The position numbers and the translations under genes were made by a program. Below the pieces are notes generated by a model, which did no database searches, was not told the DNA's origin, and saw only the letters and a program-made list of their open reading frames with translations. This document shows, one piece after another, positions 22,242 through 33,748 of a DNA stretch of 64,000 nucleotides. The stretch lies in the NCBI GenBank assembly GCA_038030265.1, contig CM075942.1, positions 49,938,751-50,002,750 on the forward strand. The letters run 5' to 3'. Source of the stretch: Corythucha ciliata. Taxonomy: Eukaryota; Arthropoda; Insecta; Hemiptera; Tingidae. The stretch's first letter is position 1, and every line of letters starts with the position of its first letter.

Positions 22242-25200
22242 TTAACTCTCTTGCGTCAAAGCTTTGAGAAGGATAGATTGTTTGTCATCCAACTGTATCA
22301 ATTCGTTACCACTTTCGTTCAAAATGAGTATGCTACTACTCTCCTGACTCTCCTCCTCAGTCTCCTGTCTGAATTTCTTCACGGCGCTTGGAGCCAGTGT
22401 CCTCTCCTCAGCACCGTCCGAGCCCACGCCCACCAATTGCACCAAGTGTCTACTTCGTTTACTCACACACTCGCCCGAAAGTGGTTCGTGAGTCGACTGA
22501 TGTTTACGAAGGTTGTCCTTTCGACTGAAGCCGCGGTTACACACGTCGCACGAATAACACTTTTCACCCGTGTGAGATCGAGCGTGTCTGACGAGATGTT
22601 CTTTACGGTTGAAACTTTTTTCGCAGTAGTCGCACTTGAACGGTCTTTCGCCTGTTAAACGAGCGGTTGGCTTGGTGGGAAGGATGGTTCACAAAACGTT
22701 TACCATATTTACCTGTATGTAGTCTCCTGTGTTGTGTTAAATGTTCCCGTCTTTTAAACTGTTTGGAACACGTTTCACACTCGTGCATCACTCTGTTTTC
22801 GTCAATTTCTTTCTGATCAGGACAGTACGTCAAGTATCCTTCGTCGTGTCTTTTTAGTTCCCTGAAGCACAGAGCACACAAGCACAGGAGTGTGGTATGT
22901 AGTTTTAATAACGAACACCACCAGGTGTTGCCTCAGACAATTTTTTAATCGCTCTCGCCTAATTTTATTTTGTCACTGTACTGCGAGGCATTGACGCCGA
23001 ATACTCATATTTGGCTAGATGTCATCACAGGCACAATCGGTAATAAATTACCGACTTACCATTCTTTTTCCTGTTCGGACATAGGTGTAATGTCGGGTTC
23101 TTCTTCCACTTCTTCCTCTTCTCCAACTTCTCCACCTTCTTCTTCTTCAGGAACGGTCACAGTGCTTTTTTCGTTCAAAATCTGCAGGGCGAAAAAAAAA
23201 AAAAAAAATTAAAAATTCTTAAAAGACGCGGAATTGTCTCATAATAATCATGGACGAAGAGAGTTCGTAGAGACAAAACACTTACCCGCGCTACATTTTT
23301 TAGAAGAACCGGCTTCGACGTGAAATTGTCCGCGCTGGCTTCAACGTAAATTTCAGCGGCGTTATCCAGAATAACCTGATCGACAAAAAAAAAATATAAA
23401 AAATTAAAATACGCAAAATTTGAACCAATATTGTGCGTGGACAACGGTACTAACTACTTCGTTCTCAATAACTTCGGACAGTTCCAGCGAAAATGGTGCA
23501 ACAACGGTCGCCATGCTTTCACCGACAGTCGCCGTCGTATTTTCAATTTGAAGAGGATCCACTACGATGTTGTTATTTTTCTTTGTGCTAGTCGTGGCCT
23601 CACTGAGTTTGTTGTCTTTGACGTACACCTGGATAGACAAAAGTGACTGTGTATGAGCCCAAGGGAGGGTTAGGGGAACACGAGACTACTGGAAACTACG
23701 CTTCCAAGTACGTCAGTCCAAGCATCTTTGGTGAGACTGCGCGGCAAATCAATTCACGAAATTACGGGGGGAAAATTGTGTTTTAGCAGTGGTGGGTCGT
23801 CTTTCAGTAGTCCTAGAGGCGCGGGCGTTACCCTTCACCACACCAAACACACACATGCTCGCCGCCCATCAAACAAATGCAAGGGAGGTCCAGATACTAA
23901 CAATTATTCCACGCCCAGAAACTAAACATTTCACGTACCTAATCGCTCAAATATGAGGTACGCGGCCTAAGAACTATTAACTTAACCGATTTAAACTGAT
24001 TTTACAGTTCAACAGGTCATTTATCCCTAAAAACTGGCAATCCACTTCAGGAACGTCGCACAGCCCTTGGAAACGGGACAGACACGTTGTCCCACGTGTG
24101 GTATAAAATTCCAGCATAAGCTTTTGTTTGTTCACGTCCACATTGCTCTGACATGCATCACCCCAAGTGTTCCCGCGTCACGTCCGCGTAGGCTGCATTG
24201 ACTTTTACCCACTGGGGTAAATTTTCGTGTTCTCGGGGATATTTTCGCTCAAACACAGGCACGGTATTGAATCTAGAGGAGGACCATGGCCTATTTGAAC
24301 AACGAAAAGCCCGTCAAAACGCACACGTTTTTGCCTGAATAATCAGAGCCGGTGTCAGATTGGAAGATTCTGGTGAGTGGGTATGCTCTTAAAGGCTAAA
24401 TTCAATAATTTTTACGGTCTACTTATGGTCGTTCATGTGGGCTTTTGCTGTAATAAAGACAAATGTGTATAATTATTGTATGATGGCAGAGGGGAGATAC
24501 TCTGAATACAGGGTGGTGCAGGATAAGCGTGACAAAAAAAATGGCAGCAAATAGGCCTCTTTTGCGATCGAAAACACCCAATGGTCAGAAAATCAAAATC
24601 CTTCGAGATATGATTTTTCTAACGTTTTGTGTGGCTTGCATCACTTTTCATAACTAAATGCTAATGAATCGGGTTACAGTTGACATTTGCAACTTTTGAC
24701 GATAGATTTGGAAAGAGCACACTTTGCTCTGTCAGGAATAATCATTTTCGATAAAATTCAACTATTTTCTGTGGGCTCGAGAGATGCTCAAAGTTTTGCA
24801 AGTCGAGGATCTCTAATTTTTCACCCGCTTCTCTACAATAAATATGAGCGTACCGACATCCCACGGGTCGGAAAAACTTCTTCAATTTGTCCTTTTTAAA
24901 ATTACTCATGAACTTTTTTCTAGTTCTTCAGCGAGTTTTCGGCAGAAATGGCCATTTCTTGGGAAACAGAATGATATTTTCCATTTAAAATGGCTTGTTT
25001 TGACCTACCCAATTTGAACGAGCTTTGTGATTCTTAACGTGCTAAAACTCATTAAAGCCTTATCCAAAGGTTTCCTTCGTACCGAACGAAATGCGCACTC
25101 CTACCAAAATATCAAAAACTGTCGCTCCGGCAACTGGCTGTCGGCAAGGCTGCATTTCACTACTGCGAATTTCGGTATGTTTAGCTGTTACTCGACAAAA

Positions 25201-27570
25201 TCAGCGCACTTAATGATTCTACTCGTTGTTATCAATTTCTGGCTAAATAATTGCAAATTAACTTTAAAACGTCGGAATTCGGAGTAGAGAAATACACTAT
25301 CCGACAGCCAGCAGCGGAAGCGACATTTTGTGGACTTTGACAAGCGTACACAGTCCGTCCCGTTCAACGTACCTCGAGGTGTCGGAGCATTTTTGGCAAT
25401 GTTTTCTCTTCTTTTTCGTTGAATTCGATGCTTGCTATACTCGAGCCGATGATTGTCGGCTTTCTTCAAGTATTTTGTCCAATAAATTATTGTGAATGAT
25501 GAGCTGGGAATCACAAAAATACGCATTGAGTCAAAATGACTCCTTACCGCCCTTCTAGGTATACCTATCCCCCACTCAAAAAATAATCAGACTAAAAAAT
25601 TGAAAAATTATTTTTCGGACTTCATTCAACATTATATTAAAAGTCACGAGGGTGAAATAGTCTCCGATGAACAGCACAAAAGTAATTGATGAACAAAGAG
25701 CGAAATGAGTCAAAATGACTCATGCTGTCCTTCTAGTGTTAATGACGTCAATCATGCTGAAAATCACAAAGCTTGTTCAAATGTTGTAGGTCGAAACAAG
25801 CGATTTTGAAGAGAAAACCCATTCATTTTTCTAATAAATGGCCATTTCTGCCGAAAAATCACTGAATAACTAAAAATACGTCCATGAGTAATTTTGAAAA
25901 GGACACTTTGGCGAAGTTTTTCCGTCCCATGGGATGTCAGTGCGCTCAGATTTAGTGTAAAAAAAGTGGGGGTTGACTTTTTTGAAAAATTAGAAATCCT
26001 CGATTTGCAAAACTTTGAGAAGCTCTCGAGTCCACAGAAAATGGTTGAATTTCATCGGAAATGGCTAATACTGGCAGAAAAAGTGTGCTCTTTCCGAATC
26101 TGTTCTCAAAAGTTGCAAAATGTTAGCTGGAAACTGGGTCATTCGCATTTAGTTAAGAAAAGTGATGTGAGTCATAATAAACGTTAGAAAAATCATATCA
26201 CGTAGGGTTTTGATTTTCGGACCAACCTGGGATATTTTCGATCACAAATAAGGCTTACTTTCACTTTTTTTTTTTTCACTTATTCTGTTCCACCCTGTAT
26301 AACCAATGTCCCAGGTGTGGCACTCTTCATGGATCCAATTTCGCGGATTCGTTGAAATAAACAATCTTGCTCCCCCCCTCCCACCATAATCGACACCAAA
26401 ACCGGATCTTCGAAAACCAGTTCTTGCTTTTTAAGAACACACAGCTTGTAGCTTTAAACAATCAATTTAGCGGCTTTGGTTTGGTTTTCGAACAATAAAT
26501 TTCGCCTGTTTTTCACTATAAACAAAATGGTTTGGCTCTTCAAAAATACAATTTCGCCGTTTTGGGCTCTGGAAACCCACTCTCGCGGATTTGGCACTGA
26601 ATAAAACCCATTATGTACCACCATTCTCCACATGAAATGAAGTCACTAAAAAACGCATTTCTCGTGTTTAGCTCTCAGAGATCGATTTTGCGGGTTCGGG
26701 TCATCAAAAATCCATTTTGTGGGGGTTTCGACCGTCAAGAAACCAATGTTACGGGATTGGCTCTTTGAGAAATCTTTGGCTGTCTTTGGTTCTTTCAGAT
26801 ACCCAAGACACGGCCCTATAACACATTTTTGTAAACCATCACACTTTTCAACTCTTTAACTAAGGCTTCGTAAAGGTGTGTTTCTGAGTACGGCCCCTAC
26901 GTGCTCATTAAGATCTGAAGAAGTCTGAAGTTTTGCAACGCGGCCATAGTTAGAGTTTGGTAACTCCAACCTAACTCCCAGTGGTAAAATTCACCATTAG
27001 AGAATCAAAATAGCAGTTTTGTGTGCTAATCTGTACCATGTTCATGTTGGGTGGGTTGACTGTGTAATTCAGTCAGTTCAGACAGAATTATACGAAATTT
27101 GTCGCTTTAGGGACTGCCAAGACGGCCCTATCCCATGCGACAAAACCTAGAATTCAGGGAGGACCCTACTACGCACTAGCACTAGTGACTATCTATGCTT
27201 ACCATAAGCTCGCCCACGGGAGGTTCATTCACGTCAATAAGAGTTTCAGCGTAGCGTTGAAGCGTTGCATCAGATGATCTGCAGGATGTTGTAAACGAGT
27301 AACACTCGTCCAGCTTTTTCAAACATTCCAGGCAGATATACTTCGGTAAATGGTCCGTGTAGGTTACCTACTCCACGGAAGTTCAATTAGTTGCGGGGGA
27401 TTGAGATGAACAAAAAAATGTTATCTTACCTCTACGTGAAGGCATCCTTTGATTTTTTCAACGATGTTATTGTCACTATCGAAAATGGGTGTTTTACACC
27501 CTTCGTAGGTGGTACAAAGACGGCAGAGTTCGAAAAAATTAACGCGTTTGTACCCTATCATGCTTGTCAT
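22242..27570 (-). CDS. ZAD domain protein with three C2H2 zinc fingers, 416 aa
   Basis: Seven coding exons on the minus strand, listed 5' to 3': 27430-27570, 27203-27367, 23455-23628, 23286-23375, 23060-23181, 22713-22861, 22242-22651. All have consensus splice sites (one donor is GTTAGT) and the frame stays open for 416 residues. An in-frame stop precedes the first ATG. The N-terminal ZAD has its four zinc cysteines as CRLC (16, 19) and CLEC (59, 62), split by the first intron. Then come a Ser/Thr- and Glu-rich linker (about 103-230) and three C2H2 fingers at about 257-279, 285-307 and 313-335, two with HTGE/HTGEK-type linkers. The C-terminal 80 residues are polar with no domain. ZAD mediates dimerisation in arthropod transcription factors, and the fingers should bind DNA in the nucleus. 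The target is unknown. No orthologue can be named. Confidence 0.88.
24509..26297. mobile_element. Foldback-type TIR element with TA target duplication
   Basis: Left end TA|CAGGGTGGTGCAGGATAAG, right end (reverse complement) CAGGGTGGAACAGAATAAG|TA. The inverted arms extend about 450 bases with scattered mismatches: 'gctcgagagatgctcaaagt' at 24,776 is mirrored near 26,010-26,030, and 'cgagttttcggcagaaatgg' near 24,932 is mirrored near 25,840. The TA duplication and the CAGGG start fit a Tc1/mariner-superfamily non-autonomous element. No transposase frame exists inside. A separate 204-bp element is nested at its centre. Confidence 0.75.
25121..25324. mobile_element. Small TIR element nested in the larger one
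   Basis: Ends GTCGCTCCGGCAACTGGC and, inverted, GTCGCTTCCGCTGCTGGC, with the next bases TGTCGG identical, giving imperfect TIRs of 24 bases around a 204-bp unit. The arms carry on to 'tgcatttcacta' and 'tagagaaatacact'. Same terminal motif as at 15,187, 20,722, 37,651 and 38,341. No clear target duplication and no coding sequence. Confidence 0.6.
26330..26790. repeat. Family C degenerate tandem repeat
   Basis: Units such as 'aatttcgcgggtttggctct' and 'aaaacccaatttcgc' in reverse orientation to those at 20.76-21.2 kb, with about 40-base spacing and much divergence. Confidence 0.5.
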
Positions 27571-29885
27571 GAAGCTCTTTATCGCGAGTTTTTAAAGAAT
27601 TGAATTAAATCCAAAAATCGTACGACGTAAAAATCATTTTCGATTCAGCGTCCATCAACATACACAAGCTAAAAAGGCGATTGCTTTATCGCTGCGGTGA
27701 TAAAATAAAAAATCTGATAGTGGAGTGTTACGTCATGCGAAATTTTGTGTTTATCTTTTGGAGCAGCACACGGGGGCTATTTAACCGTCGTATGCCACAA
27801 TTGCCACCTCGAGGCGGACGTGACCGCCTCCCTCACGCCATTTGACAATTCTTTGGAAATCATTTTAATTAAAAAACACTTTACATGGTGGGTGAATATC
27901 TTGCTTCGCCCCAGCCAATGAGAGTGAAATTATTCATCCTGAAATTGTATTTCCTCTTATTTAGTCTACGTAAAGAACGTTAGGCTATTCGGTGTTTTAC
28001 CACCCCCAGCGTAGCACATCGCCCAAAGCTCTTTTGCTTATTTGTATATTGAACCCTCGAAAACCCACCTTCCCCTAATCGTCGTCGGCACCACCGTCTC
28101 AGTCGACCATTCTTAAATGTTCCATCTTTCCCCTTCCTCACAATTGTTTATTTCAAATTTTCGATTGGATTTGACGGGTAGCTCTAGCTAGAGCAACTAC
28201 ATGAAGCTCACGAAGAGGCTTGAATCATGTGCCTAGAACGCAATTCTATCACTCGCGTGGATATGTTTTCTTGTCAAGGACATGGATAGTCTATCGGGCT
28301 AGGGTATGGGCGTTTGAGTAGTTTCTTTAGGCCTCTAATCCTCTACGTTCGTTCAGGCGTAGTGGCCTTCGTTTCTTTTCTTTACTTTTTCAGACCTCTT
28401 TCAAAAAGCAGCGGTTTTTGCTATAATTCCTAGTAAAGTGAGGGAGGGAGAGGGATAAGGAAATAAAATGTCTGCAGGGCTTCTTGGAAAAAGAGCTTTT
28501 CAGTGTGCACAAGGAAACAGGGCCTTCTTTCATCCATTTTGTTATTATGCTGACATTCGACGTCTTGTTTATCGTTAAAATAAAGCATTAATCCCCCACC
28601 CCACCTCAATGACTTAGTTGTTTTGTCGAATTCCATGCCCCCATACATAGCAATCCCAGGCTTAGAGGAGTCTTATAGAGAGGGAAAGTTTATTGATTAC
28701 AAAAAATTCGGGCGAAGAAAGTGAATTCCGTCCCTCCCGCTGACGGGAGGACTTTGCCTCTTAATTTTAATAGCTGATCTAATGTTCGAAGTTTTTCTCC
28801 TTTTAATTCGCCGAAGTCTCTACACTCTTTGGGAAAATCACCCTCCCCCCCACCCACTGCTAAAAGTTTTTGTTTTTTCTCGAAAAATGTCCTCAAGCTT
28901 AATTTCTACACTCATCCCCGCCAGCACACACCGATCGACCCTTGGGCGAGGTACTTGGCGCCGGAGACTATAATATGTACTTATATTTCCGTAACGTTAA
29001 GACGACGTCTAATGCGCCCCAGAAATGTCAATTTAGCCGCTAAATCCAATTACTCAATTAAAAATTCCGGATTACTGGAAGTTCTCAACTTGAACCAAAC
29101 CATAGAGAGTCAAATTTTTCGGGTAATCGTTTACCCCCTTTTTTTAAAATTCGCCAGAGAAGGGACCGATTACCTGGCAGATGTGCCACTAAATTCTGAT
29201 TAGCTTTTATTAGTGCATTTCATTCAAAAAATGCACTATTTTAATTAACTTTGAACCGATGAGGTCGACCCGGCCCTTAGTCAGTTTCTCTGGTTCGTTC
29301 AATGTAGACCAAATTTCGTTATTTTGGGTCTATCAAAGCCCAATTTCGCAATGGATATTCACTTTTCTTTAACCCAATGTAGTGAATTTCACGACATTCA
29401 ACCAGTGGCTCTTATTACGAACCGAATGTACACGAATGAAATCAGAATCGTGGGCTGAATCGAATATTCCAGCCCCAAAAACTACTGGAGCGCCTGCAAC
29501 GTTCTGCAACGTTCGGGTGAAATGAAAGTATAGTCGAAATTACCGACCAACCGGACACCAAGTTTCCTTTTCACGTTGCTACATTCCACAAAATCTAAAA
29601 ATCCCCAGGTTTCCATCTTTATATGATTTTCGGTGGCCCGGGGTGCTCCCTCCCTTCACCACCCATACTGATACTAGACTCGCGTTCTTTTTTGCTCCTG
29701 TAATTATTCGTGTTTTGGGTTCTTGAAGGCACTGGGGGGCCGCTAGAGCTATACACTATGGCACTGTGCGACTATACCTTTAGTCACAAAAATCATTTTT
29801 TTGCAATTTCACGATAGTTTTATTATCCACAGGGGGAAGCATCATAGGAAATTTGACTGCCAAAAGGGCTTGCTATATCCTTGGT
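27571..29885. other. Upstream region of the minus-strand ZAD gene; no gene seen
   Basis: AT-rich unique-looking DNA. A TTACGTCATGCG motif near 27,729 resembles a CRE half and could belong to the promoter of the minus-strand ZAD gene. A short inverted pair GTGCATTTCATTC / AAAATGCACT lies at about 29,212-29,240, and its relatives occur near 15,290 and 38,450. No coding potential beyond short chance frames. Confidence 0.45.
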
Positions 29886-30664
29886 CAGGGGCGGATACAG
29901 GGGGTGGGCGATCGGGCTGAGCCCGAAGGGCCGGTGTGGCTGGAGGGCCGATGCCCCCCCCCCCACCAACTCTTTGACGGATCCCAGTCCTTCTGAAAAA
30001 ACTGGTAACTACATATTAATTTTTCTCGGTAATGGTCCTTAAGGTGAGCCTACAGAATCCCGGAACTGGCCAATTATAGCATAGGTACGAGACAAATGAG
30101 GAAACCTATCAAGTTCTTAAAACCGCGACACCCTTCAACCTATGAATGAGCCTTGTATCTTGAGTCATGGGTTGAAGGGTGTCCCGGTTTTATGAAAACC
30201 TAGGCTGTTTTATAGCGTATTGCTTATTAGCAGTTGGTTCAAAATTCACTCATTGAGTACACCCAGTAGAATACACGTACTCTAAAGCTCTGCTGCAGCA
30301 GTTTGTGCCTCAGCCCTCACGCTGCATACATTTTCCCCCTACTTTACTGTCTTGTATCTGCACGGATACGGATTTTATGGTCTCGTTGCAATCTTCAGGG
30401 AACTGGGCGTTAGGACTTGATCGGGGACTTAGGCATTCTACCTCGTTATATTCAGCTCAGCAAAGCAGATTGTGATCTTTGTGTCTAGTTTTTCTCTTCG
30501 ACTTGGTTTGAGATCAACCAGTGCCGGCTTTAAGGGGGGCGAGAAGGCAACAGCCCAGGGGCGCCGTGTCCATAGGGGTGCGTCAAGCAGAATGAGGAGG
30601 GGGGAGGGAAGGTGGACGAGAAAAAATTACCTAATAAGGGCATTTGATCTATGAACATATCAAA

Positions 30665-31780
30665 AATAAAGTAGCCGAAAATTGAGGTTTTTTTCCATTT
30701 TAGCCGTAATTACAGGGCTTTTCCTCTGCACTTTGTCCGCAAATAGGTGATTTTCCTCAATTTAAGCTGCGAAGTAGCGTATTTACCCCGTGTTAGAGAA
30801 TTTTCTCAATTTTTGACATGAATTGAAGTTTTCCTCGATTTTTGCAGCAAATTAGCGATTTTTTACCTTTACAGTACCTAGTGAATTAGCACTTTAAGCT
30901 GCAAGTATAGCGTTTTTCGTCAATTTCAGCTACGCTAATTAATTAGTGATTTTTCTCAATATTGGCCGCAAATTAGCGGTGTACGAACTATTTTTGCCCC
31001 GCATTTTCAATTTTTTTTTTCAACTTTTAGCTATGGACTAGCGCTTTTTTTCAGGTTTAGGCCCGAAGTTGCCTTCAGAAGCCACAGATTATTGTCTTCT
31101 GTTGAATTACTAAATTTTAGTCGTGAATTGGCGTTTTCTTCAATATAGCCGTGAATTAGCCGATTTTCATTTTCATTTTTCATTTCAATCCGCGAATGAA
31201 CATTTTTTCTGCGAATTAATCATCTATTCTTTTCAATTAATCTAGTCAAATAATTAATAGTTCCATGTTTAGCCGCTAAGTAGCCCTTTTGGCAATTTCA
31301 TAAGCGATTTAGCTACTTTCCTCAATTTTTGCCGTGGATTCGCGTATGTCCCAATTTGAGCAGCTAATTAGCCATTCTTCTCAATTTCAGTCGTGAATTA
31401 GCATTTTTCGAAAATTAGGTGTGAATTAGTGGCTTTTCACTTTTTTGTCCGCGAGTGGGCCATTTTTTGCAATTTCAGTTGCGAATTTGTCATTTTTCTC
31501 AATTTTAGCCCCGAATTAGCGTTTTTTTCTCTCTCTATCGTATAGCCTTAGCGGATTTTCTTGTCTTTTAGCGCTTGCAGAAAAGCAAAAACTGGGCCAC
31601 GTCTCAATTTCACCAACAGCAAGTTAGCGTTTTTTCTTCATTTTAGGCATAAAGTGGCATCTATACACCGCGAATCAGCGATTTTTTCTTAATTTCGGTA
31701 TGGATGTTTCATCGAGGTACCGCGAATGAAGGCTTTTGAAAAGTTTTGGCCACGAATACTAGTGATTTTTCCAACTTTTT
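30665..31780 (-). repeat. Family A satellite, reverse orientation, inside the hAT element
   Basis: About 35 diverged units of 'TTTTTCTCAATTTTAGCCG' plus 'CGAATTAGCG', with period about 28-30 bases. It faces the forward-oriented arm at 32.2-32.8 kb, so the two could pair as a long imperfect hairpin. Confidence 0.75.
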
Positions 31781-31845
31781 GCAGCGTTGGTACTTGCCTG
31801 CAAGAATAGCATATTAGTACGCCTTCTCATCTTCATCTGCTTACG

Positions 31846-31887
31846 GAAGAAGAAGAAGAAGAAGAAGAAAAAAAAAAAGAAAGAAAG

Positions 31888-31924
<37 letters not shown>
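31846..31924 (+). repeat. GAA/poly-A low-complexity tract
   Basis: (GAA)n of about 8 copies grades into GAAA repeats and then a run of more than 40 A. It lies between the two inverted family A arms. It could be the tail of a retroposed sequence, but no body is recognisable. Confidence 0.8.
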
Positions 31925-31927
<3 letters not shown>

Positions 31928-32199
31928 ACCCCTTGAAGGCCGCGTTATCTCTCAATTTGAGCCTTCAGAATAGCGCTTTTGTGGGCTAAATCGTTATTCA
32001 GCTGTACGCTCTTTGCTGATCACCTGCAAGGAATTGAAAATCGTCGAAAGGAGCCAATATCGCTGTCCAACCACATGTCAAAAAATCGTTTTTACATACG
32101 TACAAACATGAACCTAGATCCTTAATATCCACGTTTTTAGGCCCACATAGGGAGGCCGGGGCGATCCGGCCCCCTCGCCACTGTCTCGGTACGCTACTA

Positions 32200-32810
32200 A
32201 TTCACGGACAGAAGTGACAAAAAGCGCTACTTCGCTGTTCAAGTTTCCTTAAAGCTTCCGCGGATAAAGTACAGAAAAAGCGCTAATTCATGAATGAAAT
32301 TGAGAAAAATGACTCATTAGCAGTTAAAATCCAGAAAAAAACGAAATCACCGCAAAAACACAGAAAAAACGCTAATTCACCGGTAAAATGGCGAAAAATC
32401 GCTAATCCGTGGCTAATTCACCGATAAAATTGAGAAGCGCTGAAGTGAGGAAAAACGCTAATTTACGATTTAAATGGGTAAAACGTCATATTTGCGGCTT
32501 CTAAAGGTAGCTTTGTGCCAGAAAGTGAAAAAATCGCTATTCCTCAGCCAAATTCAGAAAAAGCTGTAAGAAGTTCGCGACGAAAATTGGGGAAAAACTC
32601 TAATTCGTGACTGAAATGTATATAAATCTATAATTTTAGCTGCTAAAATGAGGAAAAACGCTAATGTGTGGTTATAAACAGGATAAATGACTAATTGGGG
32701 GTTAAATTGAGAAAATTTGCTAATTCACAGAAAATTGAGAAAATGTCAAGCAGAGGCTTTCGGAGGCAACTTTGCAAATTAGCAAAAAGCGCTAATTACA
32801 GGCCATTCGA
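32200..32810 (+). repeat. Family A satellite, forward orientation
   Basis: Units such as 'gctaattcaccggtaaaat' followed by 'ggcgaaaaat', period about 28-32 bases. It is the inverted partner of the arm at 30.67-31.78 kb. Confidence 0.7.
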
Positions 32811-33748
32811 AAGCTGACTAACAGTAGAAGTTTTTAATATTTTTTTTACGCTTCCTACGACGGCCATATAGTATATTGTACACCTAGGCATGAAAGGCGT
32901 ACTTTTCCGGGCCGAGAAAAAAAGTGGCCAGCCGAGAAAAAGAGGCCCAGAAAACGCCTTTCTGCCGAGGCGTACACATTATTTTTTATCCTACGAAAGA
33001 AGGGGGAAAAATTAATAAATTAGTATTGAGTTTAAAACTGGAAGGTGGAATAAAAAGAAAACGTTTGCCCATTGTACTTGAAAAAATACAAAATAAAAGT
33101 GCATCTAGACAAACGACAACGCTTCAGTGAGTGGGAAAGTCGGTCGGTGCGGAGGAGTGTGGAGAGGTGTGTTGCGTGGCAACGAGAAAACCCCCTGCAA
33201 GAATAGGAAACGAAATGCGATAGCTATCCGAAGCGCATCTTGGTGACAAATTTTGGCAAAAATTTTCATGCCTAGACATGAAAATCGTATTTTCATGACA
33301 GTTGAGTCATGAAAGCACGCGTTTTCACATCGAGTAGGATAAAAAAGTAATTGACAGCTGGCTGAAAGACTAGGAGTTTTCTGGAAATCACTTCACTGGA
33401 AAGCACTTAAATATCGATCGATTTAGAGATGAAAATATCCAATCCTACAGAGAATTTATTATTGCTCTTTCCAATGGCTTTTTCTAAATTTCAATGAGAC
33501 CATTTTTTCATCAGATACAGACGATTTACTAAGGAAAACCGTGGATGCATTAAAAATTAGGAAAACCCCGATTATCCCCAAAACTATAAGTAATCGGAAC
33601 ATGGTGCATAGGGTCATTTTGACTCCAAATGTGACTAAGAATTACCCTTATCATTTATGCCAGACTTTTCCGTTACGCCCTGTATATGTATATTGGGCCG
33701 ATATTTTCCCAGTGCCCCGGGCCGGTCAAATCTGTGTATCCGCCCCTG

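Larger units (their letters stand above)
23629..27202. other. Large intron of the minus-strand ZAD gene
   Basis: Between coding exons 2 and 3. It contains the 1.79 kb TA-flanked element at 24,509-26,297 with a smaller element nested at 25,121-25,324, and family C repeats at 26.33-26.79 kb. Phase 0 on both sides lets the flanking exons join without a further exon, but a skipped exon cannot be excluded. Confidence 0.6.
29886..33748. mobile_element. Non-autonomous hAT-type element, 3.86 kb, with 8-bp TSD
   Basis: Left terminus CAGGGGCGGATACAGGGG, right terminus inverted CAGGGGCGGATACACAGA, giving a shared 14-15 base TIR. Both sides are flanked by the identical octamer TCCTTGGT (29,878-29,885 and 33,749-33,756). 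An 8-bp duplication and a CAGGGGCGGAT start are typical of hAT elements. The interior has no transposase frame. It is filled with family A satellites in opposite orientations (30.67-31.77 reverse, 32.2-32.8 forward) around a GAA/poly-A tract. The perfect duplications imply fairly recent insertion. Confidence 0.85.

Noticed and set aside
30665..32810. Possible CRISPR-like or regular array because of the 28-30 base period
   Set aside because: Units are contiguous and diverged with no unique spacers, in a eukaryotic genome. This is satellite DNA.
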